Positions 25,989 to 35,654 of a stretch of 64,000 nucleotides of DNA are shown here, piece after piece (within the stretch, counting starts at the first letter, position 1; each line of letters starts with the position of its first letter). A program made the translations under genes and the position numbers. Below the pieces are notes generated by a model. That model was given only the letters and a program-made list of their open reading frames with translations, was not told the origin of the DNA and did not search any database. The stretch is from JAGZEG01 sp963930185. Lineage in GTDB: Bacteria; Actinomycetota; Coriobacteriia; Coriobacteriales; UMGS124. The DNA is taken from assembly GCA_963930185.1 (NCBI GenBank), contig CAWVLT010000047.1:5410-69409 (forward strand), read 5' to 3'.

Positions 25989-27578
25989 ATGGGACTCTCG
26001 CAGCTGGCGCAGCCCTTCTCGGCGCTCTGCGGCTTTGCGCTGTTCCTCGTCGTGAACGCGACCTCGGTGTGGGGCGGCGTCTTTCCGTTTTTGCCCGCGG
26101 AATTCCAGACTATGGGCGTCACGGTGTCGTTCTTTGTCGCCCAGACCATTGCCAGCGCCCTGAGCTTCGCCCTGGTCGTTGTCTGCTCGTTTCTTGCCCC
26201 GGGTGTCGTGCGGAGGGTGATGCCCTGGCTTGGCGTGCCCTGCATGCTCGCGGGGTCTTGCGCGCTCATTGCCGCCATGTACGTGGACGTCGCCTCACTT
26301 GCGTTCGTGGTTGTCTCAGGTGTGCTGCTGGGTGTGGGAAGCACGTGCGCGATGCTGCTGTGGCAACGGGTGATTGCGCACAGGGATGCAGACCACGGCA
26401 CAATGCTCGTCATCGCGGGGACGGGCCTGTCGGCCGTCATGTATTTCGTGCTGTGCCTGTGCCCCCTGTCCGTGACGGCCTTTCTTGTCCCCCTCGTCTT
26501 TCTGCCGCTGTGCGGCACGTCGCTGGCACTTGCCCTGCGGGCGGAATTGTCGGATGGGATGGGCGCGCGGTCCAGCGGGCCTGGCGGCCAGACGGCCGGG
26601 GAGGTCGAGGATGATCCGGCGGGGCAGCGTCGGGTCTACGCGGGCGTCATCAGGGACTACTGGCGCAGCGCCCTTGCCGTGGGCGCTCTGGGCTTCGTGG
26701 CCGGCGTCATACGCGCCATCGCCCTAGGTAGCGAGGAGGTCGGAAACGTGGTGAACGTCACCTCGATGTTCGGGGCCCTCGTCTCGTCGGCCATTCTCGT
26801 CATCCTCTGGCGCATGACGTCGTTTCGGTTCAGCCCCACGCGCGCGTTCGGGGCGATCTTTCCCCTCCTGATCTGCGCGATGGGGCTCCTGCCGTTTCTG
26901 ACGCTGTCCTATCTCGACGTCTTTGCTGGGTTCGTTCACATGCTCTTTGCGTTTGCCCAGATGATCCTCATCGTGCAGTGTGCGCAGGCCTCGCGTGACC
27001 GCGGCGCGGACCCCGTCATCGTGTTTGGCCTGTGCGGGGGCATCGCCACCGTGATGCAGTGCCTGGGACTCATCTGCGGATGGGAGACGGGGGCGGTCCA
27101 GAGCGCAGGCCAGGGGATCGGCAGGCTCGAGACGGCACTGACCGCCATCCTGTGCATGTGGGCGCTCGGGATCGCGTACTACCTGTGCCAGCGCAAGGGG
27201 ACCGGCCATCCCGTTCCCGCCGACTCGATCGAGTTCATATCCCTCTCGCCCGACCCCCGCGCCACCGCCGCGCTGGCGAGTCAGGCGCGCGGGGCGGGGG
27301 AGGACGCGTCGGTGGGCGGGGCACGCCACGTGCTCGACCGTATCTCGAAGCAGTGCGAGTCCCTGCGCCTGCACTATCGCCTCTCGAGCCGCGAGGCCGA
27401 GGTTATGGAGCGCATCGTGCGCGGGGACACGGTGCCTAGGATCGCGGGGGATCTGGATATTTCTGAGAACACGGTGCGCACGCATGCCAAGCGCATCTAC
27501 ACCAAGCTCGGCGTCCACTCAAAGCAGGAGCTCAGTGACCTGCTGGCGCAGTTCAGCCCCGCGAACATGGACGGGTAG
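25989..27578 (+). CDS. Multi-pass membrane LuxR-type transcriptional regulator (1)
   Basis: The 529-residue protein joins about 12 hydrophobic segments (residues 10-410) to a C-terminal LuxR HTH (about 465-525; LSSREAEVMERIVRGDT, then ISENTVRTHAKRIYTKLGVH). Such proteins are frequent in Coriobacteriia, where the membrane part is thought to sense a small molecule and the HTH binds DNA near a reductase gene. ATG 25989 follows GAGGAGG; a TTG at 25983 is too close to it. It lies 21 nt after the DmsC-like gene and probably controls that or the nearby dms operon. Confidence 0.9.
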   Translation: MGLSQLAQPFSALCGFALFLVVNATSVWGGVFPFLPAEFQTMGVTVSFFVAQTIASALSFALVVVCSFLAPGVVRRVMPWLGVPCMLAGSCALIAAMYVDVASLAFVVVSGVLLGVGSTCAMLLWQRVIAHRDADHGTMLVIAGTGLSAVMYFVLCLCPLSVTAFLVPLVFLPLCGTSLALALRAELSDGMGARSSGPGGQTAGEVEDDPAGQRRVYAGVIRDYWRSALAVGALGFVAGVIRAIALGSEEVGNVVNVTSMFGALVSSAILVILWRMTSFRFSPTRAFGAIFPLLICAMGLLPFLTLSYLDVFAGFVHMLFAFAQMILIVQCAQASRDRGADPVIVFGLCGGIATVMQCLGLICGWETGAVQSAGQGIGRLETALTAILCMWALGIAYYLCQRKGTGHPVPADSIEFISLSPDPRATAALASQARGAGEDASVGGARHVLDRISKQCESLRLHYRLSSREAEVMERIVRGDTVPRIAGDLDISENTVRTHAKRIYTKLGVHSKQELSDLLAQFSPANMDG

Positions 27579-27644
27579 GGCCGGCGGATCATGATGGGGT
27601 GCGTGGTTGCAGCTGGCGCATGGCACAGTCAACAGAGCGCGGTC

Positions 27645-29228
27645 TCAGTTGCCCGTATCCCTCTCGATCAGGCACGTGTGCTTTTTCGTCTTGGGGTTAT
27701 AGGCAATGCCGACCAGCAGCACTGCGCCATAGTCTTCTCGCAGCGCGTGGGCATAGTCTCGCTCTCGAATTTGGTCCATGGCCTGTCGCGCGCTTCCGCC
27801 ATACTTGAGCTCGATGACAATCGCCGGCTCCGACTTTCCCGCCCGCGGCACGAGAACGAGATCGGCAAATCCCTTGCCGGCTGGCATCTCGCGATGTAGG
27901 CTGTACGTGCGTCGTGCGGCATACAATGCGAGCGACAAGGCGCATGACAGGGAATTTTCGTCGTTATAGGTGAGAATTGATGCGGCGCCTTGATGTGCTT
28001 GCTCCACGAGGGAAGCCACGGTCTGCTCGTCGTTTGCAAGCAGGGCCGCGACAAGTGCCTCTGACTCTTCAATGGACCGGGCGACGGGTTCCCAGCCGCC
28101 GTCTTCGATGCAGTTGACGAACTCCTGTGTCACCTCGCTGTTGGGGATCCAGACCCAGCCTTTTCCCGGTATCTCTCCGTCAGAATATGTCAGATATCCC
28201 ATGTGCACCAGCAAAGTCAGCACGTCATCCGAACTGCCAAACGTGGTCATGTCGTTCTGGAACTTCTCGGTGTTCACCGCAACGCGCTCGCCAGCTATCA
28301 GGCAGGTGACTTTTTCGCGCAACCCGTCTATGCCCATGTTTATGTAGCCGCGCAGGGCCTCGAAGGTCTCCGTCTGGGCCCAGTAGCTACGAAGCCTGCG
28401 GCCTGTCATGGCCCTGACAACGGACTGGGGGTTAAATGCCCGAATCGCGCCGAGGGCGTATCCGTCGTACCAGTAGCTAACCTGGTCGTAGGGCATATCA
28501 TACCGTTCGCAGAGACCGCGCACTTCGGCCTGCGTGAATCCCGTGTACGGCGCATAGTCACGCGGGTCGATCATAGAGACCTCGGTGAACATATTGAGGG
28601 CAGAGTGCTGACCGTACTTCTTGATGGGAAGGATGCCGGTCATATACGCCAGTCCCACGTAAGCCTTGTCCTTGAGTAGCAGACGCAGCCAGTCGAGGTA
28701 GGTGACCTGGGCATCGTGGTCGTTCTTGTGAACACGGAAAATGCAGTCCCATTCATCAATGACGAAGACGAAAGGACTCCTATGCAGGGAGAAGACGCTT
28801 GAGAGGTGCTCGCTTAGTCCGCCTCTGCCCGGAAGGGGAACTTCGGGGTATGCGGCCGCGAGCTCTGCTTCCACCGATTCCTCGATGAACGCGACCATGT
28901 CTTTTGTGCTTGTGCTTTGCGAGAGAAAGTCCTGGATGTTGAGATGGATGACATCGTAGCGATTGAGATGGCTTCTGTAGCTTGGCGATTGGGCGATCTC
29001 AAGACCGGCGAACTGGATGGACGAATCACATGACCGGTCATAGTATGCAACCAGCATGTCGGCGGTGGTCGACTTGCCAAAGCGCCTCGGCCGGCTCACG
29101 CAGACGTAGCGGTCACCTGTACTCACTACCTTGTTCGTGCAGTCGATGAGCCCGCTTTTGTCGACATAGATCTCAGAGTTGAGACTGATCTGGAACAAGT
29201 AGTTACCTGGGTTGAGAAACCTGCCCAT
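27645..29228 (-). CDS. AAA-ATPase-like protein with C-terminal PD-(D/E)XK nuclease-like domain
   Basis: The 527-residue product matches the pairing of an AAA-ATPase-like domain (PF09820 type; residues about 5-270) with a PDDEXK_9 domain. Walker-A-like SRPRRFGKSTTADML (about 42-56), Walker-B-like FVFVIDEWDCIF and the nuclease core GFADLVLVPR...AIVIELKYGG are visible. The function in bacteria is unknown. GGAGGTGA eight nt upstream supports ATG 29228, and the longer frame is non-conserved. GC content is lower than around it, suggesting recent acquisition. Confidence 0.88.
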   Translation of the reverse strand: MGRFLNPGNYLFQISLNSEIYVDKSGLIDCTNKVVSTGDRYVCVSRPRRFGKSTTADMLVAYYDRSCDSSIQFAGLEIAQSPSYRSHLNRYDVIHLNIQDFLSQSTSTKDMVAFIEESVEAELAAAYPEVPLPGRGGLSEHLSSVFSLHRSPFVFVIDEWDCIFRVHKNDHDAQVTYLDWLRLLLKDKAYVGLAYMTGILPIKKYGQHSALNMFTEVSMIDPRDYAPYTGFTQAEVRGLCERYDMPYDQVSYWYDGYALGAIRAFNPQSVVRAMTGRRLRSYWAQTETFEALRGYINMGIDGLREKVTCLIAGERVAVNTEKFQNDMTTFGSSDDVLTLLVHMGYLTYSDGEIPGKGWVWIPNSEVTQEFVNCIEDGGWEPVARSIEESEALVAALLANDEQTVASLVEQAHQGAASILTYNDENSLSCALSLALYAARRTYSLHREMPAGKGFADLVLVPRAGKSEPAIVIELKYGGSARQAMDQIRERDYAHALREDYGAVLLVGIAYNPKTKKHTCLIERDTGN

Positions 29229-29352
29229 CGCGATTTTCACCTCCGGCCGGTGTTTGTTGACATTGTACAACGCAAAGGCGCTCCGACTGTTAAGGCAGTC
29301 ATCTGGCATCTCGATTGCTTTAACGACAACATGCAAAACCTGCCGCGAGCTC

Positions 29353-30447
29353 TTACTCAACCCCGATCGTGCACAGAAGCGCCTGGTGGTCGGTACCCTC
29401 AACGGTGACGGTCTGCATCTGGGCCGCGAGCACCCCCTCGTCCAGGATCACGTGGTCGATTGAGATGAGCTGCGGCACGCTCACGCCGCCTAGGCTCGCC
29501 GGCCAGGTGAAGTCAATCCCCGCCCCCGAGCTGCGCGCGGCGTCGGAGAACCTGTCCCCGAGCATCTCGCGGAACACCCGGTGGTCGTAGGTGGCGTTGA
29601 AGTCGCCCATGAGCACGTAGCGCGGCTCGCCCTGCCGGTAGGGCTCGTCGGCGAGCGTACCGACGAGCTCGATGCTGCTGGCCCACTGGGCGCCCCAGGT
29701 GCGCACGGGCGCCGTGGTGTGCACCGCCACGAAGCGCAGCTCCTCGTCGCCCACGCGCACCGTGGCCGCGCACATGGGCGAGACCCTGAAGCCCACCTCG
29801 TCGGCCGCCTCGTCGTAGAGCGGCAGGCTCGACCAGATCTGCTGGCCGGTGCTCCCGCCCACGCGGTAGGGGAGCAGCCCCGGCAGCGCCGACGCGTCGA
29901 GGCGCGCGGTCATCTCGGCGGTGACCTCCTCCAACGCGAGCACGTCGACGCCCTGCTGCTCGACCAGCCGCACGATCTGCTCGACGTCGGCCTGCCCGAA
30001 GTAGGCGTTGAGGGTCATGACGCGCAGGGTCGAGCCGCCCCGCTCGCCCTGCTCGACGGCGGCCTGCGGCAGGCGATGACTCGTGTCCAGGTAGAAGGGG
30101 GCCTGCCAGGCGGCCTGGAGCACCAGGCACGCCGCCATGAGCAGGGCCACGACCCAGCGCCGGCCTACCAGGGCGAGCACCAGGGCGAGCAGGGCCGGGA
30201 TGACGAGCCAGGGTATGGCCGATACCAGCGCGGGGATGGGGATCACGTGGTCCAGCGGTGCCGGCAGGAAGCGCAGCGCCATGATCAGCAGCGTGGGGAC
30301 GCCGAGGACGTAGGCGAGCACGGCGCAGGCGGGGTGCCGGCGCGGATATCTTGTTGCCTTGGTAGCGGCCCTCGTTGGCGCGGCGATATCGGCTGTGCCA
30401 GACACTGCAGACAAGAAGTTCTCCCTCGCGATGACGCGGATGCGCAT
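29353..30447 (-). CDS. Endonuclease/exonuclease/phosphatase-family protein, membrane anchored
   Basis: The 364-residue protein has three hydrophobic segments (about 42-60, 68-88, 93-115) followed by an EEP-fold domain (about 135-364). Family motifs are LRVMTLNAYFGQ, VLALEEV (catalytic Glu), VHTTAP, YVLMGDFNATYDH and a C-terminal SIDHVIL...GTDHQALL with the catalytic Asp-His pair. The catalytic domain is predicted outside the membrane. It may act on nucleic acid or phospholipid; the substrate is not known. No strong ribosome site precedes ATG 30447. Confidence 0.9.
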   Translation of the reverse strand: MRIRVIARENFLSAVSGTADIAAPTRAATKATRYPRRHPACAVLAYVLGVPTLLIMALRFLPAPLDHVIPIPALVSAIPWLVIPALLALVLALVGRRWVVALLMAACLVLQAAWQAPFYLDTSHRLPQAAVEQGERGGSTLRVMTLNAYFGQADVEQIVRLVEQQGVDVLALEEVTAEMTARLDASALPGLLPYRVGGSTGQQIWSSLPLYDEAADEVGFRVSPMCAATVRVGDEELRFVAVHTTAPVRTWGAQWASSIELVGTLADEPYRQGEPRYVLMGDFNATYDHRVFREMLGDRFSDAARSSGAGIDFTWPASLGGVSVPQLISIDHVILDEGVLAAQMQTVTVEGTDHQALLCTIGVE

Positions 30448-30555
30448 GTAGGGGCATCGTATCGCATGGTCATGGGGAGGGCGTGCAGCATGTACTGTAG
30501 GCGCGCACTTTCAAAAGATCTGCGGGGTTCCTACCGAGTCTCCTTTGTAACTCGC

Positions 30556-30595
30556 ATGGGGTCCTCCCCTCGTCTTGACGAGGGGAGGACCCCAT
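30556..30595. terminator. Long inverted repeat between EEP and flavoprotein genes
   Basis: Two 19-nt arms, 30556-30574 and 30577-30595, are perfectly complementary. The structure lies 41 nt beyond the stop of the minus-strand flavoprotein gene and probably ends it, though no U-tract follows. Confidence 0.65.
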
Positions 30596-30636
30596 GGGCG
30601 TGGCCTCAACGGCGTTGCGCCGCTATAAGGAACTTG

Positions 30637-32217
30637 TTACTCGGCACATGCGTTTTCGGCGGCAATATACCCAAAGGTAATGGCACGCGAGACGGACAGT
30701 CCCGCGATGTCCATCGGGTAGTCAACGCCTCCGAAGAAGGGACCAGAGCAGTTGCCGGCTGCGTAAAGACCGGGAATGGGGTTGAGATCGTTGTCGAGCA
30801 CCTGAGCCTTGGGGTTGATCATCAGACCCGAAGTGATTGCGGAGACCTGATACCTACGCTGAATGGCGTAGAACGGCGGCTTCTCGATGGGGAACAGGAA
30901 GTTCGAGGGCTTGCCGAAGTCCTCGTCGTATCCCATCAAGCATAGCTCGTTATAGCGGTTGACGGTGGCCTCTAGGGTGTCCGCCGGGACACCCATGGCA
31001 TCTGCCAGGTCGGTGATCGTATCGGCCTTGAACAGGCCCTCGCCATCGCCCACGGTATCGAGATCCTCGATCGACGTTGGCTTGTCCCCCATCTCGGTTG
31101 CCTGGGACTCGCAATCGGCATCAAAGATGCTGATCCAAACGTTTTCGGGCTGCCTCACAACGGCGTTGTTTCGGATGTTGAAGTCGATGTCCTCAGCGGT
31201 GAAGCGCTCGCCGTTGAGGTTTACCGCGAGGAAGGGCGTGTTCTGATAGAACTTCTTGCTTTTTTCCGAGCCACGGTGAATCATCTTGGTGTGACCGATG
31301 CTCTGCATCTTGGCACCGATCATCATACCCATAAGGTGCCCGTCACCCGTCTTGTTGAACTGCTTCTTGACGAAGGGAAGGGCGTCAGGCAGATACTTCT
31401 CCACCATGGCATCGTTGTTCTCGTAGTCGCCCGTCGCAAGGATGACGCCCTTGTTCGCGTTGACGCGGAGGACGGAGCCGTCCTCCGCCTTGGCAAAGAC
31501 GCCGACAACCCTGTCATTCTCCTTGATGAGTTGGACGCCGGGGCAGCTGTAGTGAATGGTGAACTGGTCGGCAAAATGTCCGGCGATGACATTGATGGGG
31601 GTATACATGCCGTTCTCAAAGCTATACATGCGTGTCTGGACGACGCCCTCGGGGAACTCGAAGTCATTCGTGCCCTCGGTGTTGAAGTCCTCACCTTCAA
31701 CCATGCCGGACTCGACGGCTTTCTCAACGAACCACGTCATGGCTTCTTCGCTCTTGTTCACCCAGGTCATGTTGAGGTCGACATCGGACCTGTGCGAGCA
31801 CACCTCCCACAGCAAGTGCATTAGGTGTGCCTTGCCTGCAGGATCGGTAGTGCCCTCGCTGTTGAAGCTGCAACCGCCGTTGCCTTGGCTGATAGGGGTC
31901 GGCTCCTTCTGGAGAAGGCAGACGCTTACTCCAAGCTCGTGGGCCCTGACAGCGGCGGGGACGCCTGCCGTGCCGGCGCCTACGACCACGATGTCATACG
32001 ACTCTTCGCTATCCCACTCAGTAATGGGCTCGGGCACGGCAGCGGACGCTTCGAACTCAGACAGTGACAGGCGTCCGGGTATGTCATACTGAGGGTAGGT
32101 GGATGACTGGTTCGTACCTGTCTCTTCGGCGTTGGCAGTGACGGAAGAGGCCGCCAGAGCACCGGCGCAGGCTGCTCCGATAACAAAACTTCTTCTGCTG
32201 ATAGTGTCAGTCTTCAT
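30637..32217 (-). CDS. Exported FAD-dependent reductase, fumarate-reductase flavoprotein type
   Basis: The 526-residue protein has a Tat signal (ISRRSFVIGAACAGALA) and the fold of the flavoprotein subunit of soluble fumarate reductase-like enzymes: FAD-binding DIVVVGAGTAGVPAA, a NGERFTAEDIDF loop, and GLYAAGNCSG near the C-terminus. It has no heme c motif or FMN-binding domain, so electrons must come from a partner. Enzymes of this set reduce fumarate, urocanate, cinnamates or other unsaturated acids; the substrate here is unknown. GGAGGAAG precedes the ATG. It is divergent from LuxR 2, a likely regulator. Confidence 0.92.
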   Translation of the reverse strand: MKTDTISRRSFVIGAACAGALAASSVTANAEETGTNQSSTYPQYDIPGRLSLSEFEASAAVPEPITEWDSEESYDIVVVGAGTAGVPAAVRAHELGVSVCLLQKEPTPISQGNGGCSFNSEGTTDPAGKAHLMHLLWEVCSHRSDVDLNMTWVNKSEEAMTWFVEKAVESGMVEGEDFNTEGTNDFEFPEGVVQTRMYSFENGMYTPINVIAGHFADQFTIHYSCPGVQLIKENDRVVGVFAKAEDGSVLRVNANKGVILATGDYENNDAMVEKYLPDALPFVKKQFNKTGDGHLMGMMIGAKMQSIGHTKMIHRGSEKSKKFYQNTPFLAVNLNGERFTAEDIDFNIRNNAVVRQPENVWISIFDADCESQATEMGDKPTSIEDLDTVGDGEGLFKADTITDLADAMGVPADTLEATVNRYNELCLMGYDEDFGKPSNFLFPIEKPPFYAIQRRYQVSAITSGLMINPKAQVLDNDLNPIPGLYAAGNCSGPFFGGVDYPMDIAGLSVSRAITFGYIAAENACAE

Positions 32218-32677
32218 GTCTTCCTCCAGGGTTGATGTGGAAAATGCCAGGTCAGCGATTTGGATGCCGCGCGATTGAAAGGGAACGCGGGGCAAGCCAC
32301 CTTTACTGGCTGCGGCCGTTGCCGTTGGCAGCGAACGCTATTCACCAAAATAGAATCGCCCTGGTTTGACGCGCATCGCACGATGGGGCCGAGCGGCGCT
32401 CCGCGAATCGGCCGTTGAGGGTGATTTGGCCTGCTTTCGCATCGGCCCGGGGAAACCGGCATGAAGGTCAACCGCGGTGGCCCCTTCTAAGGCGGGCTCT
32501 TCCGGTGGGGTTCGAAGCGAAGCCTGTGCCGTTTTGCTTTTAACGTCGTCAAATCATATGTGCTATCATGCTGCCGTGGGCTTGTCTGCCTACCCGGTTG
32601 CTCGCGCCGGCGGTGGCTCGTAAATCAGAACGACCAAGTAGGCTGTGTGCGGCGAGGGTGGGGATAGGGGGATGGGG
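32218..32677. other. Intergenic region between reductase and LuxR 2
   Basis: A 460-nt divergent promoter region. It is GC rich, with an AT-richer stretch (32530-32575) containing TATCAT (32564-32569), a possible -10 for the LuxR gene. No coding sequence or clear operator dyad was recognised. Confidence 0.45.
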
Positions 32678-34171
32678 ATGTCCAAGCCCGACTTTGGCGG
32701 TATAACGTGGATTCATTGCTGCTATTTCGGTGCAGCCCTTTTGCACCCATGGGTCGCATTGGCTGGCTCGTTGGCCATGGGCCCTCATACGAAGTCGCTC
32801 TGGTCTGCCATAACGCCTCTTGTCATAGCGCTGCTGTGGCGACGTATCAGCGAGCGGGGAATCAAGGGCATGTCCGTCGCTTCGGCAATGGTTGGCTTTT
32901 TCGCTGTCATACTGATGGGGGAGTATGTGGACGGATCTCTTTCTGAATGGATAGGGAGCTCGTTGCGCCCGGTTTGTTCGGCGACTCTGCTCCTCTTATG
33001 GTGTGATGTCTACCGCAGATTTCCCCTTCGCCGCGCCATCGTTATTCTGGCCTTTGTCCAGTTGATAAGCATGCTGCTTGATATGGGGATCAAACTGATC
33101 CCCACCCAATACTATGCGGGCCTCGCGCTGCTTTTGCCGTTGATATCGTCCCTCATGCTCTGCATGTCTTTGAATCGAGCTCCTGACGTGGTGGCCTCAC
33201 CCAAGGCGAACTTCTGCTTGCGTTCCGAGGTTAAGCAGCGTTGGCGTTTTCTTGCAACGGCGACGTTGTTCTCGTTCATTTATGGTTTGAACCAGGTAAA
33301 TATCGGGGGGCGGTGGATAAACGTCGTCGCCTACGGCCTTTCAGGCCTGATCCTGCTGGTCTGCTGCTTTGCGTTGAGACGCCGTATGAGCGTGCACAGA
33401 ATTCTCAATATCGGCTTTCTGGTAGTTGGAATAGGCATGATGGCGTGCATGCCGCTGGAGATAGAAGCCCCATCCCTCTTCTCGATACTCCCCAGCATCG
33501 GATTTGGTCTCTCGAGCGTTCTGTTCCTTGCTCTGGCAACAGACAGGTCCTACAGATTTGGCATACCCGTTCTGTGCTCTGCGGGGGTCGTAAAGGCCTG
33601 TAGCTCACTCGGCTCGTTCTTGGGAATGAATCTGGAGAGCATCGGCGTGATGCTCCCCATCCCTGTTTTCCAAGAGAGCACCATGATGTATGCGGTGACG
33701 CTGGTGGCCATTGCCATCTCCGCAGTCGTCTGGGCAAAAGATCTTTCGCCTGACATGAACGTTCTGTTGGCAAAGACGGATGCGTGCAAAAGATCCACTC
33801 TGGCCGAATGTGACGATTCATGTCCAGGGGGTGACGGGCTCAGGCAACGAGAAACTGGAGCAAAAGGTCAGGGCAATGCTCAGGGCGGGTTGCCAGACTC
33901 AGGTGTTGTAGATACGATGCTCGCCCAGATTGCGCTGCGGTGCAGGCAAATAGGTGACGAGTATCTGCTGACCGCGCGGGAATGCGAGATACTCAACTAC
34001 CTGATTATGGGATGGAGCATCCCGCGAATAGAGGAGGAGCTGTCTATTTCGAACAGCACAGCTAAAACCCATGTCCGGCATATCTATACAAAAACGGGTG
34101 TTCATTCACGCGACGAGTTGAAGGCGCTCGTGGGGGTTGACATCCCGTTTGGTTCATCAAAATCCAGATGA
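32678..34171 (+). CDS. Multi-pass membrane LuxR-type transcriptional regulator (2)
   Basis: The 497-residue protein has about 12 hydrophobic segments and a C-terminal LuxR HTH (about 430-492; LTARECEILNYLIMGW, then ISNSTAKTHVRHIYTKTGVH). Start ATG 32678 is six nt after AGGGGG; ATG 32672 is an alternative. It is divergent from the flavoprotein reductase gene at 30637, a pairing seen again at 59566/61200. That suggests the reductase is its target. A strong bidirectional terminator lies beyond the stop. Confidence 0.9.
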   Translation: MSKPDFGGITWIHCCYFGAALLHPWVALAGSLAMGPHTKSLWSAITPLVIALLWRRISERGIKGMSVASAMVGFFAVILMGEYVDGSLSEWIGSSLRPVCSATLLLLWCDVYRRFPLRRAIVILAFVQLISMLLDMGIKLIPTQYYAGLALLLPLISSLMLCMSLNRAPDVVASPKANFCLRSEVKQRWRFLATATLFSFIYGLNQVNIGGRWINVVAYGLSGLILLVCCFALRRRMSVHRILNIGFLVVGIGMMACMPLEIEAPSLFSILPSIGFGLSSVLFLALATDRSYRFGIPVLCSAGVVKACSSLGSFLGMNLESIGVMLPIPVFQESTMMYAVTLVAIAISAVVWAKDLSPDMNVLLAKTDACKRSTLAECDDSCPGGDGLRQRETGAKGQGNAQGGLPDSGVVDTMLAQIALRCRQIGDEYLLTARECEILNYLIMGWSIPRIEEELSISNSTAKTHVRHIYTKTGVHSRDELKALVGVDIPFGSSKSR

Positions 34172-34322
34172 TCACAGCACCGGTCCAGGTACCCAGGCAG
34201 ATTTTCCCGTCGATATGTGACAACAGGGTTGAGCACTACCCTTGGTTGCGTTATTGCATGCTGTTCTGGTAGCTCTGCAACCGGGCGGAGGGCCTACCTG
34301 TTTATGCCGGGAACATAGGGGG

Positions 34323-34368
34323 TCGGGCGTCAAAGCTTCCCGAAGACAACGGGAGCTTTGACGCCCGA
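34323..34368. terminator. Bidirectional terminator between LuxR 2 and pdxK
   Basis: The long arms TCGGGCGTCAAAGCTTCCCG and CGGGAGCTTTGACGCCCGA pair almost fully, with one bulged A, between convergent genes. Confidence 0.85.
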
Positions 34369-34383
34369 TCTGCATGCCGTGCC

Positions 34384-35283
34384 CTACAGCAGCGCGGCCA
34401 CCTCGCCCAGCACCGGCTCGAACGACACGCCGCGCATCTGGTAGTCGGGCTGGTAGCGGGTGATCTCCATGGCGTGGCGCACGAACTCGCCGGCGAAGCG
34501 CACGGCCTCGACCAGGTCCTTGCCCGCCATGATGGCGGCCGTGAGGCCCGAGGCGTACAGGTCGCCCGTCCCGTGCAGCATGTAGGGCAGCTTGTCGTGG
34601 GCCACGCAGGTCATGTCCAGATTGGCGCCGGCCACGTAGTTGCGCAGCTTGCCGTCGCCGCGATCGATGCCCTTGAGCACCACGTTCTTGGCGCCCATGG
34701 CAAGCAGCCTGTCGACGATGGCGCGCACGGTGTCATCGTCGATGCCCTGGCCGGGGTACTCGGTGCCGGTAAGGATGCTCGCCTCGGTGATGTTGGGCGT
34801 AAGCACGTCGGCGCCGTCGGTGAGCCCGCCCATGGCCTGGCAGAGCTCGGGGGTGTAGGTGGGGTAGATCTTGCCGGCGTCGCCCATCACGGGATCAACC
34901 ACGCGCAGGGCGCCGGGGTACTCGGCGTACAGCCGCTGGATGATGGCGACCTGCTCGGCCGAGCCGAGGAATCCCGAGTACACGGCGTCAAGCTCCACGC
35001 CGATGGCTTTCCAGGCGTCGAGGTAGCCGGCCAGGATGTCGGTGGTGTCGTGCATCGTGAAGGTGGGGTAGAGCGTGTGCGACGAAAAGAGCGACGTGGG
35101 GACAGGGCACACGTCGCATCCTCCGGCCGACAGGACCGGGATGGCAACGGTGAGTGAGCACTTGCCATACCCGCACATGTCGTGCACGGCGGCGACGCGG
35201 GGGATGTAGTGCTCGGGGCGTTCGTACAGGATGACCGCGGGGCGATCGCAGGTCTCGCGGGTGTTTTCGGCCGAATCGCTCAT
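34384..35283 (-). CDS. pdxY: Pyridoxal/pyridoxamine kinase
   Basis: Phosphorylates B6 vitamers to pyridoxal or pyridoxamine phosphate in salvage. The 299-residue ribokinase-fold protein shows HDMCGYGKCSL near the N-terminus, the DAVYSGFLGS loop, VVDPVMGDAGK, LTPNITEASILTG and the ATP/anion-hole motif HGTGDLYASGL. The choice between pdxK and pdxY is by general resemblance. AAGGAGAGAG precedes ATG 35283. It is flanked by a terminator and a 371-nt gap and appears to be a single-gene unit. Confidence 0.9.
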   Translation of the reverse strand: MSDSAENTRETCDRPAVILYERPEHYIPRVAAVHDMCGYGKCSLTVAIPVLSAGGCDVCPVPTSLFSSHTLYPTFTMHDTTDILAGYLDAWKAIGVELDAVYSGFLGSAEQVAIIQRLYAEYPGALRVVDPVMGDAGKIYPTYTPELCQAMGGLTDGADVLTPNITEASILTGTEYPGQGIDDDTVRAIVDRLLAMGAKNVVLKGIDRGDGKLRNYVAGANLDMTCVAHDKLPYMLHGTGDLYASGLTAAIMAGKDLVEAVRFAGEFVRHAMEITRYQPDYQMRGVSFEPVLGEVAALL

Positions 35284-35654
35284 GATCTCTCTCCTTAGTC
35301 GTGCGTTCGGACGGTGCTTTGGCCGGGGCATGGCCCAAGGTGGGCCGTGCGGCTTGCGAGTTGCGCCCGAGACGCTGGAACAGTGAGCACACCGTGCCAT
35401 CCTAGGCTGCAAGTGTTTCGCGCGGTCGCTCGTTGCGCGCAAAGCTCCGAAAACACGAATGCGCCACGTTGTGAGAGTCGCGCTGCGAGCCGCTGTCTTG
35501 TTGGTCGCCGTGCTGGGCCGCCGCGCCGCCGGGCGCCATGCCGGGGCCGTCGGGACGGGGCGGTTTGCGTGACACGTCCTGCCCGCAACGGGTACACTGC
35601 ATCTTGCGGCGCGGGCGCGCGCCTGGTCATCTACAAGCGAGGATAGGAGCTCCC
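35284..35654. other. Intergenic region between pdxK and first FKBP gene
   Basis: A divergent 371-nt region. Overlapping ORFs on both strands lack ribosome sites and look like shadows. A possible -10, TACACT (35594-35599), lies about 55 nt before the FKBP start. Nothing else was recognised. Confidence 0.4.
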
